Below, piece after piece: positions 33,523-42,013 of a DNA stretch of 64,000 nucleotides. The DNA comes from Candidatus Atribacteria bacterium. GTDB taxonomy: Bacteria; Atribacterota; Phoenicimicrobiia; Phoenicimicrobiales; Phoenicimicrobiaceae. Each line of letters opens with the position of its first letter. Within the stretch, counting starts at the first letter, position 1. The notes under the pieces were generated by a model. The model saw only the letters and a list, made by a program, of their open reading frames with translations. It was not told the DNA's origin and did no database searches. The stretch is taken from the NCBI GenBank assembly GCA_003513845.1, contig DOTB01000019.1:1-64000 (forward strand), in the 5' to 3' direction. Both the position numbers and the translations under genes were made by a program.

Positions 33523-33770
33523 ACTTAATCGCCAACCAGGGCTTCCCTATTGCCTTATCGATACTCTTAATCTTTCGTATCGACAGATTTATGCAGGAGA
33601 TAGTGACTGCCCAGAAGGAAGGCTATCGGCAAGTCCTGGAAAACACCAAAGAGATACACAATACTATCACTACCTTAAATCAGCAGAATCGGGAATATTA
33701 TTCCCTACGTTTTGCAGAAGTTCAGAAAGAATTATCCGGAATGAAAATAGAATTAGGTAAAATTGAATAA
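33501..33770 (+). CDS. BhlA/UviB-like holin-type small membrane protein
   Basis: 89 residues: one N-terminal hydrophobic helix (QGFPIALSILLIFRIDRF) followed by a charged helical tail (EGYRQVLENTKEIHNTITTL to FAEVQKELSGMKIELGKIE), the plan of BhlA/UviB bacteriocin or phage holin-like peptides. GGAGG sits eight bases before the ATG. A six-codon copy of its start occurs at 31813. With the initiator and sigma-like genes it suggests a phage-like remnant. The short length limits certainty. Confidence 0.6.
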   Translation: MDPKTLLDLIANQGFPIALSILLIFRIDRFMQEIVTAQKEGYRQVLENTKEIHNTITTLNQQNREYYSLRFAEVQKELSGMKIELGKIE

Positions 33771-33779
33771 AGATTAAAA

Positions 33780-33816
33780 ATGTAAACAAAGGTGCCTGGC
33801 ACTTTTGTTTACATTT
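33780..33816. repeat. REP-like palindrome (family A) overlapping the CapD-like gene
   Basis: ATGTAAACAAAGGTGCC / GGCACTTTTGTTTACAT. Its end provides the stop codon (33809-33811) and last Met codon of the dehydratase gene. Confidence 0.9.
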
Positions 33817-35695
33817 TTAGCATATCTCGATTGGGATGATAATTTGGAACCATCTCTTGGAGCTTTCTCACTATCCCCTCCGCATCCATCTCTTGTGCTA
33901 GCACTTCCAGCTCCTTAATATCTTTCTCTAATTTTTCTCCATCAACCTCTTCAACTTTAGCAATAAAAATCTTTTCATGCCCACTATATCCCAGTACCCT
34001 ACTTCTCTCCTCTTCAGTCATTATCTCTTCAAACATCTTCTCTCCCGGTCTTAATCCCACAATCTTTATCTCTATATCTTCCTCAGGCTCAAAACCAGAC
34101 AGACGAATTAGTTCCCGCGCCAAATCCAACACCTTTATCGGCTCTCCCATATCCAACACAAATACTTCTCCACCTTTCCCCAGCGCACCAGCCTGAATCA
34201 CTAATTGACTTGCCTCAGGTAAAGTCATAAAATATCTCTTTACTTCTCTATCGGTAACTGTAACCGGTCCACCCTGAGCAATCTGCTGTTTAAATATAGG
34301 AACTACGCTGCCGTTACTTTCCAACACATTTCCAAAGCGAACCGCTACAAATTTAGTATTGTTTTTCCTGCTTCCTAAATTCTTTACCAGCATCTCAGCC
34401 ACCCTCTTACTCGCCCCCATTACACTAGTAGGATTGATAGCTTTATCTGTAGAAATCATTACCACCCTTTCTACTCCATACTCATCTGCCAGCTCAGCTA
34501 CATTCTTAGTCCCGACAATATTATTCGACACTGCTTCATCAGGATGGTATTCCATCATGGGAACGTGTTTATGGGCTGCTGCGTGAAAAACCACTTCTGG
34601 CTTATACTTCTTAAATATTCTATCCATCTTATCTCTGTTCCGGATATCTACTACCACTGGTATAATTTCTATCTTTACTCTACTTCCCACATCATCTCCC
34701 GCTCCCCTTCCTACTCCCATCCATCTTCTTTCCAGTTCAAGATTTATATGGAAAAGACCATTCTCACTATGGTCCAACAAAATCAAACTCTTCGGCCCAA
34801 ATCTACAAATCTGCCTTGCTAGCTCTCCCCCAATGGAACCTCCTCCTCCAGTCACCATCACCCTTTTGTCTCTTAAATATCCAGAAATCTCCTCTAAATT
34901 TAACTTCACCTGCTCTCTCCCTAATAAATCTTCAATCCTTATCTCCCTAATTCGAGAAACGCTGACTTTGCCATCTACCAATTCATATAATCCAGGCAAG
35001 ATTTGTATCTTTACTTTTTTGCTCTTTATATTATCAAGAATTCTCCTAATCTGTTTGCCCGTTGCAGTGGGAATAGCAATAATAACTGAATCAATCTGTT
35101 CTTTTTCTAAAATATCATTTATCTCTTCAACATTCCCTAATACCTTTACATTATGAATTCTCTTCCCAATCTTCTCTTTATCATCATCTATAAAGCCCAC
35201 TAACCTGCCCAAATCTGGTCTCCTGATTATCTCTCGGGATATAACCTCTCCAGCATCTCCTGCTCCTACAACCAATATTCGCTCCTGTCCCCTATTTAAA
35301 GCACCCTTCCTCTCACAATATATCCTCCAGACTAATCTGCTTCCTCCTATCAGGGCTAAACTGAAAAACCAGGTCAAAGCCACAACAGTGCGTGGGAAGG
35401 TAATACCCCTCACCCAATTCAAACACAATACTGTTCCAAATATTCCCCCTGTAACAACTTCCGTTATCCGAAAAAGATCGCCAATACTCAAGTATCTCCA
35501 TATTCTTCTATATAATTTAAAAATTACAGCAAATAAAAGAAAAAACCCGATAAAATAAACAATTAATCCTCGATAAACATAGAAATAAGTTTCCCAACCT
35601 TCCCCAAATCTTAATATCAAAGAAAAAATTAAAGAAACATTTATAAAAACTATATCTAAAACAACCCAAAAAAAACGCTTAAAAAATCTCTTCAT
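33809..35695 (-). CDS. membrane nucleoside-diphosphate-sugar 4,6-dehydratase (PglF/CapD/WbpM type)
   Basis: A 628-residue protein: four N-terminal membrane helices (about 1-115), a Rossmann domain with VVGAGDAGEVISREI (~140-155), and a C-terminal SDR domain with VTGGGGSIGGELARQI and the catalytic region STDKAINPTSVMGASKR (~413-430), where Met replaces the usual Tyr as in this family. It converts UDP-GlcNAc to the 4-keto-6-deoxy sugar, the first step to bacillosamine-type or related amino sugars. Its partners are the aminotransferase at 37238 and the PglC-like transferase at 40097, now separated by an IS element. Stop codon and last residue are repeat-encoded. Confidence 0.93.
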   Translation of the reverse strand: MKRFFKRFFWVVLDIVFINVSLIFSLILRFGEGWETYFYVYRGLIVYFIGFFLLFAVIFKLYRRIWRYLSIGDLFRITEVVTGGIFGTVLCLNWVRGITFPRTVVALTWFFSLALIGGSRLVWRIYCERKGALNRGQERILVVGAGDAGEVISREIIRRPDLGRLVGFIDDDKEKIGKRIHNVKVLGNVEEINDILEKEQIDSVIIAIPTATGKQIRRILDNIKSKKVKIQILPGLYELVDGKVSVSRIREIRIEDLLGREQVKLNLEEISGYLRDKRVMVTGGGGSIGGELARQICRFGPKSLILLDHSENGLFHINLELERRWMGVGRGAGDDVGSRVKIEIIPVVVDIRNRDKMDRIFKKYKPEVVFHAAAHKHVPMMEYHPDEAVSNNIVGTKNVAELADEYGVERVVMISTDKAINPTSVMGASKRVAEMLVKNLGSRKNNTKFVAVRFGNVLESNGSVVPIFKQQIAQGGPVTVTDREVKRYFMTLPEASQLVIQAGALGKGGEVFVLDMGEPIKVLDLARELIRLSGFEPEEDIEIKIVGLRPGEKMFEEIMTEEERSRVLGYSGHEKIFIAKVEEVDGEKLEKDIKELEVLAQEMDAEGIVRKLQEMVPNYHPNRDMLKM

Positions 35696-35828
35696 AAATT
35701 CCCTTCCACACTTAAATTGTCATTGCGAGACAATAACCAAAAACTCTACTACATACTTACTATATTCGACATAATATTTAATATTCCTTCTTTTCTTTCT
35801 CACTAAATACTAACGACTAACTATTAAA

Positions 35829-37222
35829 TATACAGACATCGTGAACTCTTCTTAGAGTCTTTAAATATACAGACATAGCGAACTTCTAATGATAATAAAT
35901 ATACAGACATAGCGAACTCTAGAGATCGAACCTTGATAAATCAATAGAGCTTTTTGGTAAAGGATAAGGATATTCTGCTACTAACTTAGAATCATGGTAT
36001 ATAAACAATTTCTCTTTGGCAGTATCAATAGTAGCCCAGACATATTCATACTCTACTTCACCTGGCATAACGTACTTTTCCCCAAAGATATCTAAAATAC
36101 GATCACTACGGATGAAACGGATAAGGTGTACATATCCCGGACAGATAGTAAGTTTATTAGGAAGCCTAAAAGAAGCAGGTAATAGCTTGATATCTCCGGA
36201 ACACTTTTGGTTGGGAGTAAGACCTCCTAGGGTACTATAATGATGATTCTGATTAAGATATTTTTCGAAATTTTTAGCTTCCCGGTAAAGATGAGTAAAG
36301 TCTTTAAAATATTGTGCCCGAAAGAACATCTTATCAAAGACATTCTGAAAGTTTTCGATAATCCCATTCCTCCAAGGTTCGGAAAGGGGAATAAAGAGAG
36401 GTTGTATGCCTAAATAAAGACAGAGACGAATAACCAGTCCAAAAGAGTGGGGGTACTGATTACTCCCCCGCATAGGTAGTTGGTTATCCATCTGTTCATA
36501 GAGGGGTATACCTAAGGTCTTCCAGGAAGATAACAGACCTTTACTAACCGCTATCCTGTTCTGTCTACGCTCAGGGTTGGTACTATTCCTACGGTCAAAG
36601 GCATCAATAATGTTTACCGAATAGAATCTTCCATCTTCTTTTAGATATCGAGGACCAACTACATCTACTTGATGTAGGTAATTACTATGAGTAATCACTG
36701 GAGAAGGATAGTTGACCCCCTTAGGGGAATATTTTTCCTTTTTATGCACTAAGTTGTTTCTTTTTAGAATTTTATTAATAGTCACTATAGGAGGAGGATT
36801 GATTCCCTTTTCCCAAAGAGCATAACTAATAGCCAGTGCTCCGGTCTGTGCATATAACTTTTTTTCTAAACTCTTTCTGGTTTCAATTACCATTTGTTCC
36901 ATAATTTTATCTATCCTTTTAGGACTTTGATGGGGTTTACGAGAGTGGCTTTTAGCCCAATCTTTCCCATCTAATTTGTAACGCCTTAACCATTTAAAGA
37001 ACCAGGTTTTACCTTTACCAAGGCTCTGGTAGATCTCCTTAGGAGATTCACCATTTTCGTATCTTTTTATAGCTTTTTCTCTTAATTCTTTACTGTTCAT
37101 AACTGACCTCCTTTTTTAAGGTCAGTATAGAACACTTAGTTATTGAGTTCACGATGTGTGTAAACTTTTTTTCATTAAGGTTCACGATGTGTGTATACTT
37201 TTGGGTTCGCGATGTCTATATA
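35829..37222 (-). mobile_element. IS element (DDE/rve transposase) with triple binding sites at each end
   Basis: About 1.39 kb. Left sites TATACAGACATCGTGAACTC at 35829, and near-copies at 35866 and 35900; right inverted sites at 37145, 37177 and 37203. The outermost pair reads TATAYAGACATCGYGAAC. No clear target duplication is seen. It lies between the CapD-like and DegT-like genes of the polysaccharide cluster. Confidence 0.85.
35919..37100 (-). CDS. IS481-like DDE transposase (integrase core)
   Basis: A 393-residue transposase. N-terminal helix-turn-helix (ALRENGESPKEIY-like, residues 10-40), a second helical DNA-binding region, then an rve core with the acidic triad in HQVDVVGP, YEQMDNQLP and GIIENFQNVF. 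It appears full length. The stop codon lies within the innermost left-end binding site. Three repeated sites per end recall transposases that assemble on multiple sites. Family assignment is by motif only. Confidence 0.85.
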   Translation of the reverse strand: MNSKELREKAIKRYENGESPKEIYQSLGKGKTWFFKWLRRYKLDGKDWAKSHSRKPHQSPKRIDKIMEQMVIETRKSLEKKLYAQTGALAISYALWEKGINPPPIVTINKILKRNNLVHKKEKYSPKGVNYPSPVITHSNYLHQVDVVGPRYLKEDGRFYSVNIIDAFDRRNSTNPERRQNRIAVSKGLLSSWKTLGIPLYEQMDNQLPMRGSNQYPHSFGLVIRLCLYLGIQPLFIPLSEPWRNGIIENFQNVFDKMFFRAQYFKDFTHLYREAKNFEKYLNQNHHYSTLGGLTPNQKCSGDIKLLPASFRLPNKLTICPGYVHLIRFIRSDRILDIFGEKYVMPGEVEYEYVWATIDTAKEKLFIYHDSKLVAEYPYPLPKSSIDLSRFDL

Positions 37223-37237
37223 CTTGTCAACTAACGA

Positions 37238-38362
37238 CTAAATACTATTCTTAAGCTTCTCCACTATATAATCTATCTGCTCTTCCTTCAAATTATTAAA
37301 AAACGGCAAGGCAATTGTCCTTCTTGTCACATCCTCAGTAATCGGAAAATCCCCTTCCTTATAACCAAACATCTTCCTATAAAATGGCTGTAAATGAATC
37401 GGGGTAAAATAAGGTTTGCATTCTATACCACTTTCTTTTAAAAATCTAATAACCCTCTCTCTATCTATTCCCTTCTTCAACCTAATTACATAAACAAACC
37501 AACTCATCCTACTTACATAGGGCGCAATAAAAGGAACCTGCACTTCCTCAATTTCCGCCAACTTTTCCCCATATATCCCCGCAACCTTTGCTCTCTTCTC
37601 CAAAATCTCCTCAATTCTTTCCATCTGGGAACACCCTAAAGCAGCACTCATCTCATCCATCCGATAATTAAAGCCCAATCTTTCATGGTCCAGCCACTCT
37701 CCACTCTCTCCCCTGCCCTGATTCCGCATACTCCTCGCCAGCCCCACCAGCTCTTCATTATCAGTAACCACCATTCCTCCCTCGCCAGTAGTAATCTGCT
37801 TATTAGGATAAAAGGCAAAGACTCCAGCATCCCCAAAAGTACCACATTTTCTACCTTTATATTCCGAACCTAAAGATTCTGCTGAATCTTCAATTAATAG
37901 TAAATTATATTTCTTGGCAATCTCTACAAACCGATCCCAATCTGCTGGCTGCCCAAAAGCATCAACCACTAATAAAGCCTTTACTCGCCTTAGCTCTTCC
38001 CCACTTAAACTCTCCAGTTTTTCCTCAACTTTATCGGCATCCAAGTTCAAAGTATCTTCCTCGATATCCACAAATAAAGGTTCAGCCTTTTCAAATAAAA
38101 TACAATTACTTGAAGAGATAAAAGAAAAAGGAGTAGTTATCACTTTATCGCCCTCTTTTATTCCCATACCTCTAATTATTAAATGAAGTGCACTGGTTCC
38201 GCTATTTACCGCCACCGCATATTTTACCCCGGCATATTCACTCATCCTCTTCTCAAATTCCACCACTTTAGGCCCGATACTTAAAAATCTGGTCTTCATA
38301 ACTCCTACAACAGCCTCAATATCTTTCTCTACAATATCCGGACTGGATAATGGTACTTTCAT
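37238..38362 (-). CDS. DegT/DnrJ/EryC1 sugar aminotransferase (PglE/PseC-like)
   Basis: A 374-residue PLP-dependent aminotransferase: VAVNSGTSALHLIIRG for phosphate binding, EDSAESLGSEYKG with the cofactor Asp, and the Schiff-base lysine in FYPNKQITTGEGG. It would aminate the 4-keto sugar made by the CapD-like enzyme. I use ATG 38362, with AAGGAG nine bases upstream, not TTG 38371. It follows the HAD phosphatase and precedes the IS insertion. Confidence 0.92.
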   Translation of the reverse strand: MKVPLSSPDIVEKDIEAVVGVMKTRFLSIGPKVVEFEKRMSEYAGVKYAVAVNSGTSALHLIIRGMGIKEGDKVITTPFSFISSSNCILFEKAEPLFVDIEEDTLNLDADKVEEKLESLSGEELRRVKALLVVDAFGQPADWDRFVEIAKKYNLLLIEDSAESLGSEYKGRKCGTFGDAGVFAFYPNKQITTGEGGMVVTDNEELVGLARSMRNQGRGESGEWLDHERLGFNYRMDEMSAALGCSQMERIEEILEKRAKVAGIYGEKLAEIEEVQVPFIAPYVSRMSWFVYVIRLKKGIDRERVIRFLKESGIECKPYFTPIHLQPFYRKMFGYKEGDFPITEDVTRRTIALPFFNNLKEEQIDYIVEKLKNSI

Positions 38363-38405
38363 AATATTCAACTCCTTAATCCTCTTAATTTTAAATTTAA
38401 CAGAA

Positions 38406-39095
38406 CTATTTTAGTGCTTTTAATACATTTACAATCTCATGCAATTCTTTTATTTCGTAATCTGCCTCATATTTTTTATTTAACCTTACATTACTATATT
38501 CCCCATTTTGATTTATAACTCTTACCGTAAGAATTCCTACTTTTTTAGCTCCAATAAAATCTTTATAAGGATTGTCTCCAATATATACAGCTTCCTTTGG
38601 CAATAAACCATTCAGTTCTCGTAAGGCAAGTTTGTACCCATAAACATTAGGTTTCCAATATTCTTTCCCGTATTCATCTGTATAGATAATAGAATCAAAC
38701 AACTCTTCCAATTTTAAAGCTTGAACCTTTTTCTTTTGAACTTTGAAGTAACCATCAGTTATAATACCCAAAGAATAAATTCTTCTTAATTTTATAAGTA
38801 AAGACCTTGTATTCTTATCTAATTCTATCTCAGGTTTATGCTCACGATATATCTTCACCATTGATTGAATAATATCTTCCTCGTAAGCAACCTTTACTTT
38901 CTCTAAAGCAATATTGAAAATATTCCCTCTTAAACCACTATTAAAAATATCAACTAATATTTTATAAAAATCTTTCTTGTTAATTTTAAACTTATCTTCA
39001 ATAAATTCTGCTACTTTAATAAATCCACTCTTTACAAATTGTTTCTCATCGTAAAGAGTATCATCTAAATCAAATAAAAGAGCTCTAATCAACAA
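38406..39095 (-). CDS. HAD-superfamily phosphatase
   Basis: A 229-residue HAD subfamily IA hydrolase: motif I LLFDLDDTLYDE, motif II IITDG, a central Lys region (YWKPNVYGYKLAL) and motif IV YIGDNPYKDFIGAK. It likely dephosphorylates a sugar phosphate or nucleotide-linked intermediate. It sits six bases after the ATP-grasp gene, an association common in polysaccharide clusters. The substrate is unknown. The start is TTG. Confidence 0.82.
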   Translation of the reverse strand: MLIRALLFDLDDTLYDEKQFVKSGFIKVAEFIEDKFKINKKDFYKILVDIFNSGLRGNIFNIALEKVKVAYEEDIIQSMVKIYREHKPEIELDKNTRSLLIKLRRIYSLGIITDGYFKVQKKKVQALKLEELFDSIIYTDEYGKEYWKPNVYGYKLALRELNGLLPKEAVYIGDNPYKDFIGAKKVGILTVRVINQNGEYSNVRLNKKYEADYEIKELHEIVNVLKALK

Positions 39096-39101
39096 TTTCT
39101 T

Positions 39102-40100
39102 CTATCCTCTATTTAAATCTAAATTACTTTCTTTTATGAATACTGCATCTTCCCATCTCAACATAATTAAATTCTCTTCAAATTCCCCCAACCTCGGTAT
39201 TACCTTCTCCCCCAAAACCATTCGAATTAATAATTCAGGATAATTAGCTCCCGCAGCAAAAGATAAAGGATAACCACCGCCAATTCTTGGGTTTATTTCG
39301 GTAAATTTTACAGCATTCCCTTTCACAAAACACTGTATGGTTATGGGGCCAATGGCTCCTAATTTTTCTGTAATATTTTTTGCATATTCAATTATTTTTT
39401 CATCCCTAACCGTTCGACCCTTATTTATTTCTCCTGCCCTTACTTCAATCCTTTCTCTGGGGACTACATTTATTACCTGCCCCTCTAAATCTGCTAACAC
39501 ATCCAGAGTAAATTCTTTTCCTTCTGCATATTCCTGAATTACTGGGTTATCGATATAATTTATAAAAAAATCTAATTCCTTTCTATTATTTATTTTATAA
39601 GTATTTATACTTGCAGAACCACTACATGGTTTAATAAATAATGGGTAATTTAATTTTTCCATCTTATCAAATTGCCCTAATAAGAAAGTTTCAACTGTTG
39701 GTATATTATTTTCTTTAAAAAACTGGAAAGTTTTTAATTTATCACCGCAAATCTCTATCACTTTAGTATCTGATATAGCAATTCTAATTCCATTTTTTTC
39801 AAATTTTCCCCTGTTTTGTGATAATATTAAAAGTTCTGTATCAATAGTTGGAATAATTAATTTTATATTTTCTTCTTTACAAATATTCAATAAAACATTA
39901 ATATAATTTGGATCTGAAATTCTTGGTACAATATAATGTTTATCAGATAAATACAATGCAGTTGCTAAAGGACTGGCATCAACAGAAATTACCTTCCCGT
40001 TACATCTTTCCATTCCTTTAATAGTATCTTTAAAACACTTTACTAATGCACCACGTCTACCGGCACTGGATATTAGTATATTAATTTCTCTTCCCTTCAT
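39102..40100 (-). CDS. ATP-grasp ligase of a polysaccharide cluster
   Basis: A 332-residue protein: an N-terminal pre-ATP-grasp fold (LISSAGRRGALVKCFK), the ATP-grasp region with YPLFIKPCSGSASI and VIQEYAEGKEFTLDVLAD, and metal-binding FTEINPRIGGGYPLS. Such enzymes join a carboxylate to an amine or carbamoyl-type group. Placed beside an amino-sugar aminotransferase and PglC-like transferase, it may acylate the amino sugar with an amino acid. This is inference. The start overlaps the upstream stop (ATGA). Confidence 0.82.
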   Translation of the reverse strand: MKGREINILISSAGRRGALVKCFKDTIKGMERCNGKVISVDASPLATALYLSDKHYIVPRISDPNYINVLLNICKEENIKLIIPTIDTELLILSQNRGKFEKNGIRIAISDTKVIEICGDKLKTFQFFKENNIPTVETFLLGQFDKMEKLNYPLFIKPCSGSASINTYKINNRKELDFFINYIDNPVIQEYAEGKEFTLDVLADLEGQVINVVPRERIEVRAGEINKGRTVRDEKIIEYAKNITEKLGAIGPITIQCFVKGNAVKFTEINPRIGGGYPLSFAAGANYPELLIRMVLGEKVIPRLGEFEENLIMLRWEDAVFIKESNLDLNRG

Positions 40101-40729
40101 TTTTTTGCTCCCTGATTATCCGAATAATCCCAATTAATACCATCTTTCCCATAAATCCCCTCTCTTTTAAAAATAATTACCCAGATAGTTTTAAATAATA
40201 TCTTTAAATCTAACCAAATTGACCAATGGTCAATATACCAGATATCTAATTTTATTCGCTCCGGCCAGGACAAAATATTTCTCCCATTCACTAAAGCCCA
40301 ACCGGTAATCCCCGGCCTAACTTCGAATCTACGCCTTTCCCTTTCAGAATATTTTTTTACTTGATGAGGTAATGCAGGCCTCGGCCCCACCAAACTCATC
40401 TCGCCTTTGAATACATTAATTAACTGAGGTAATTCATCTATCCCCCATCTTAAATGTTTCCCTACCCGAGTTATCCTGTCATCATCTTTTGCTATCTCGT
40501 ATCCTAATCCCAATTTTTCTGCATTATCAACCATCGTCCGCAGCTTATACGCTCTAAATATTTTTCCACCCTCTCCAACTCTCTCCTGAATAAAAAATAC
40601 CGGTCCTTTAGAATCAAGTTTAATCAATATTCCTATTATAACAAAAATAGGAAATAATATAATCAATCCTATTCCACTAATTACCACATCAATTATTCTT
40701 TTTAAAATATTTATTTTATCTTTTTTCAT
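40097..40729 (-). CDS. initiating sugar-phosphate transferase (PglC/WcaJ-type, small form)
   Basis: A 210-residue polyisoprenyl-phosphate hexose-1-phosphate transferase: a re-entrant N-terminal helix, then GPVFFIQERVGEGGKIF, YKLRTM, IDELPQLINVFKGEMSLVGP and RPGITGWALVNGRN, the usual blocks with the catalytic Asp-Glu in DELPQL. It loads the first sugar-phosphate, perhaps the PglF/PglE product, onto undecaprenyl phosphate. The length is that of PglC, without the extra membrane domain of WcaJ. Confidence 0.93.
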   Translation of the reverse strand: MKKDKINILKRIIDVVISGIGLIILFPIFVIIGILIKLDSKGPVFFIQERVGEGGKIFRAYKLRTMVDNAEKLGLGYEIAKDDDRITRVGKHLRWGIDELPQLINVFKGEMSLVGPRPALPHQVKKYSERERRRFEVRPGITGWALVNGRNILSWPERIKLDIWYIDHWSIWLDLKILFKTIWVIIFKREGIYGKDGINWDYSDNQGAKK

Positions 40730-40802
40730 ATTCTTCTTTCAAATTAAAAAAATTTTACACTATCAATATTAAAGATACTTTTACAATTACACTTAATATA
40801 AA

Positions 40803-42011
40803 TTAGTTATTATGAAACAACTTTAACTTATCCATTAATATCTCCTTATACTTCTCAATATTTTTCTTAGTATAATAACTCTCTACTGCTTTTCTCGCAT
40901 TTTCTTTACAGCTTTTTAAAAATACAGGATCCTGGTAAAATCTTTTTATAGCGGAAATAAAACCATTCACATCTCCCGGCTCAACTAAAATACCGCATTT
41001 GTGTTGTTCTATAATTGTTTTTAACTCATTATTGCCTGAACTTATGCATAATAGCGCAGATCCACTGGCCATTGCATAATAAACTTTACTGGGGACTGAC
41101 AATCCTTCAGCCCCTTTTGCTAATGTGATTATTGCAACATCACCAACTGTCAAAGAATAAGGTAAAACATCTTCTGGTTGAAAAGGAAGAAGAAAAATAT
41201 TAGAAAGATTTTCTTTTTCAATAAACTTTTCTATGTACATCCGCTTAAATCCATCACCTATAATAATAAACTGAATATTTTCAATCTTCCCTAATTTTTT
41301 TATAGCTTCTAAAATTGTTTCTAAATCGTGGGTAGCCCCCAAGTTCCCCGAATAAAGCACGGTAAATTTATCAACTTGTCTATATTTCTTAGCAAACCAG
41401 TTTTTTTCTTTGGGCAGGGGTTTTATAAATTCACTATCAACCCAATTGGGTATTACTTTTATATACCCCAAACGTGTTTTAGTTACATCAAATAAATTCT
41501 CTAATTTAACTGCCATATTATCCCCTATGGTAAATACTGCTTCTGAATTTTCCCAAACAACCCTGTTAAACCACCGCCATATGTGAGCTAATATTCCCTT
41601 TTCTGACATCCGCCCCAAATAAATTGCCAAGTCCGGGTAAATATCATATATCAATACGACATAAGGCTGGCCCCTTAATTTCTTCATTAAATAACCCGCT
41701 AAAGGTAGAAAGGGAGGATTAGAAACAATAAAGAGCAAAGTATTTCTTGGCTGATTTAATACATGAAAGAAAACATAAAAAAAATATCTAAACCAATCTA
41801 ATAAACGACCAATATAACTCCCCCGATGATACTGGGGTGCTTTAATTACTTTTAGCCTTGGCTTATTTTCTATTTTATTTTCTTTGTCACTTCCGGTATA
41901 TAGGACACACTCCCCAATGCTCTCAGCTAAACCTTCTGCTAACTCTCTAAAAAGCCGCCCTGACACTTGATTTAAAAATATTATTTGCAGTTTGTTTTCA
42001 CTTTTTTTCAT
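40803..42011 (-). CDS. GT4-family glycosyltransferase (WbuB-like)
   Basis: A 402-residue GT-B enzyme: PYVVLIYDIYPDLAIYLG in the N-domain, YSGNLGATHDLETILEA at the domain junction and GLSVPSKVYYAMASG with the nucleotide-sugar-binding E/K region. It adds one sugar to the lipid-linked repeat. Donor and linkage are unknown. It lies two bases from the upstream kinase-like gene. Confidence 0.88.
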   Translation of the reverse strand: MKKSENKLQIIFLNQVSGRLFRELAEGLAESIGECVLYTGSDKENKIENKPRLKVIKAPQYHRGSYIGRLLDWFRYFFYVFFHVLNQPRNTLLFIVSNPPFLPLAGYLMKKLRGQPYVVLIYDIYPDLAIYLGRMSEKGILAHIWRWFNRVVWENSEAVFTIGDNMAVKLENLFDVTKTRLGYIKVIPNWVDSEFIKPLPKEKNWFAKKYRQVDKFTVLYSGNLGATHDLETILEAIKKLGKIENIQFIIIGDGFKRMYIEKFIEKENLSNIFLLPFQPEDVLPYSLTVGDVAIITLAKGAEGLSVPSKVYYAMASGSALLCISSGNNELKTIIEQHKCGILVEPGDVNGFISAIKRFYQDPVFLKSCKENARKAVESYYTKKNIEKYKEILMDKLKLFHNN

Positions 42012-42013
42012 GC

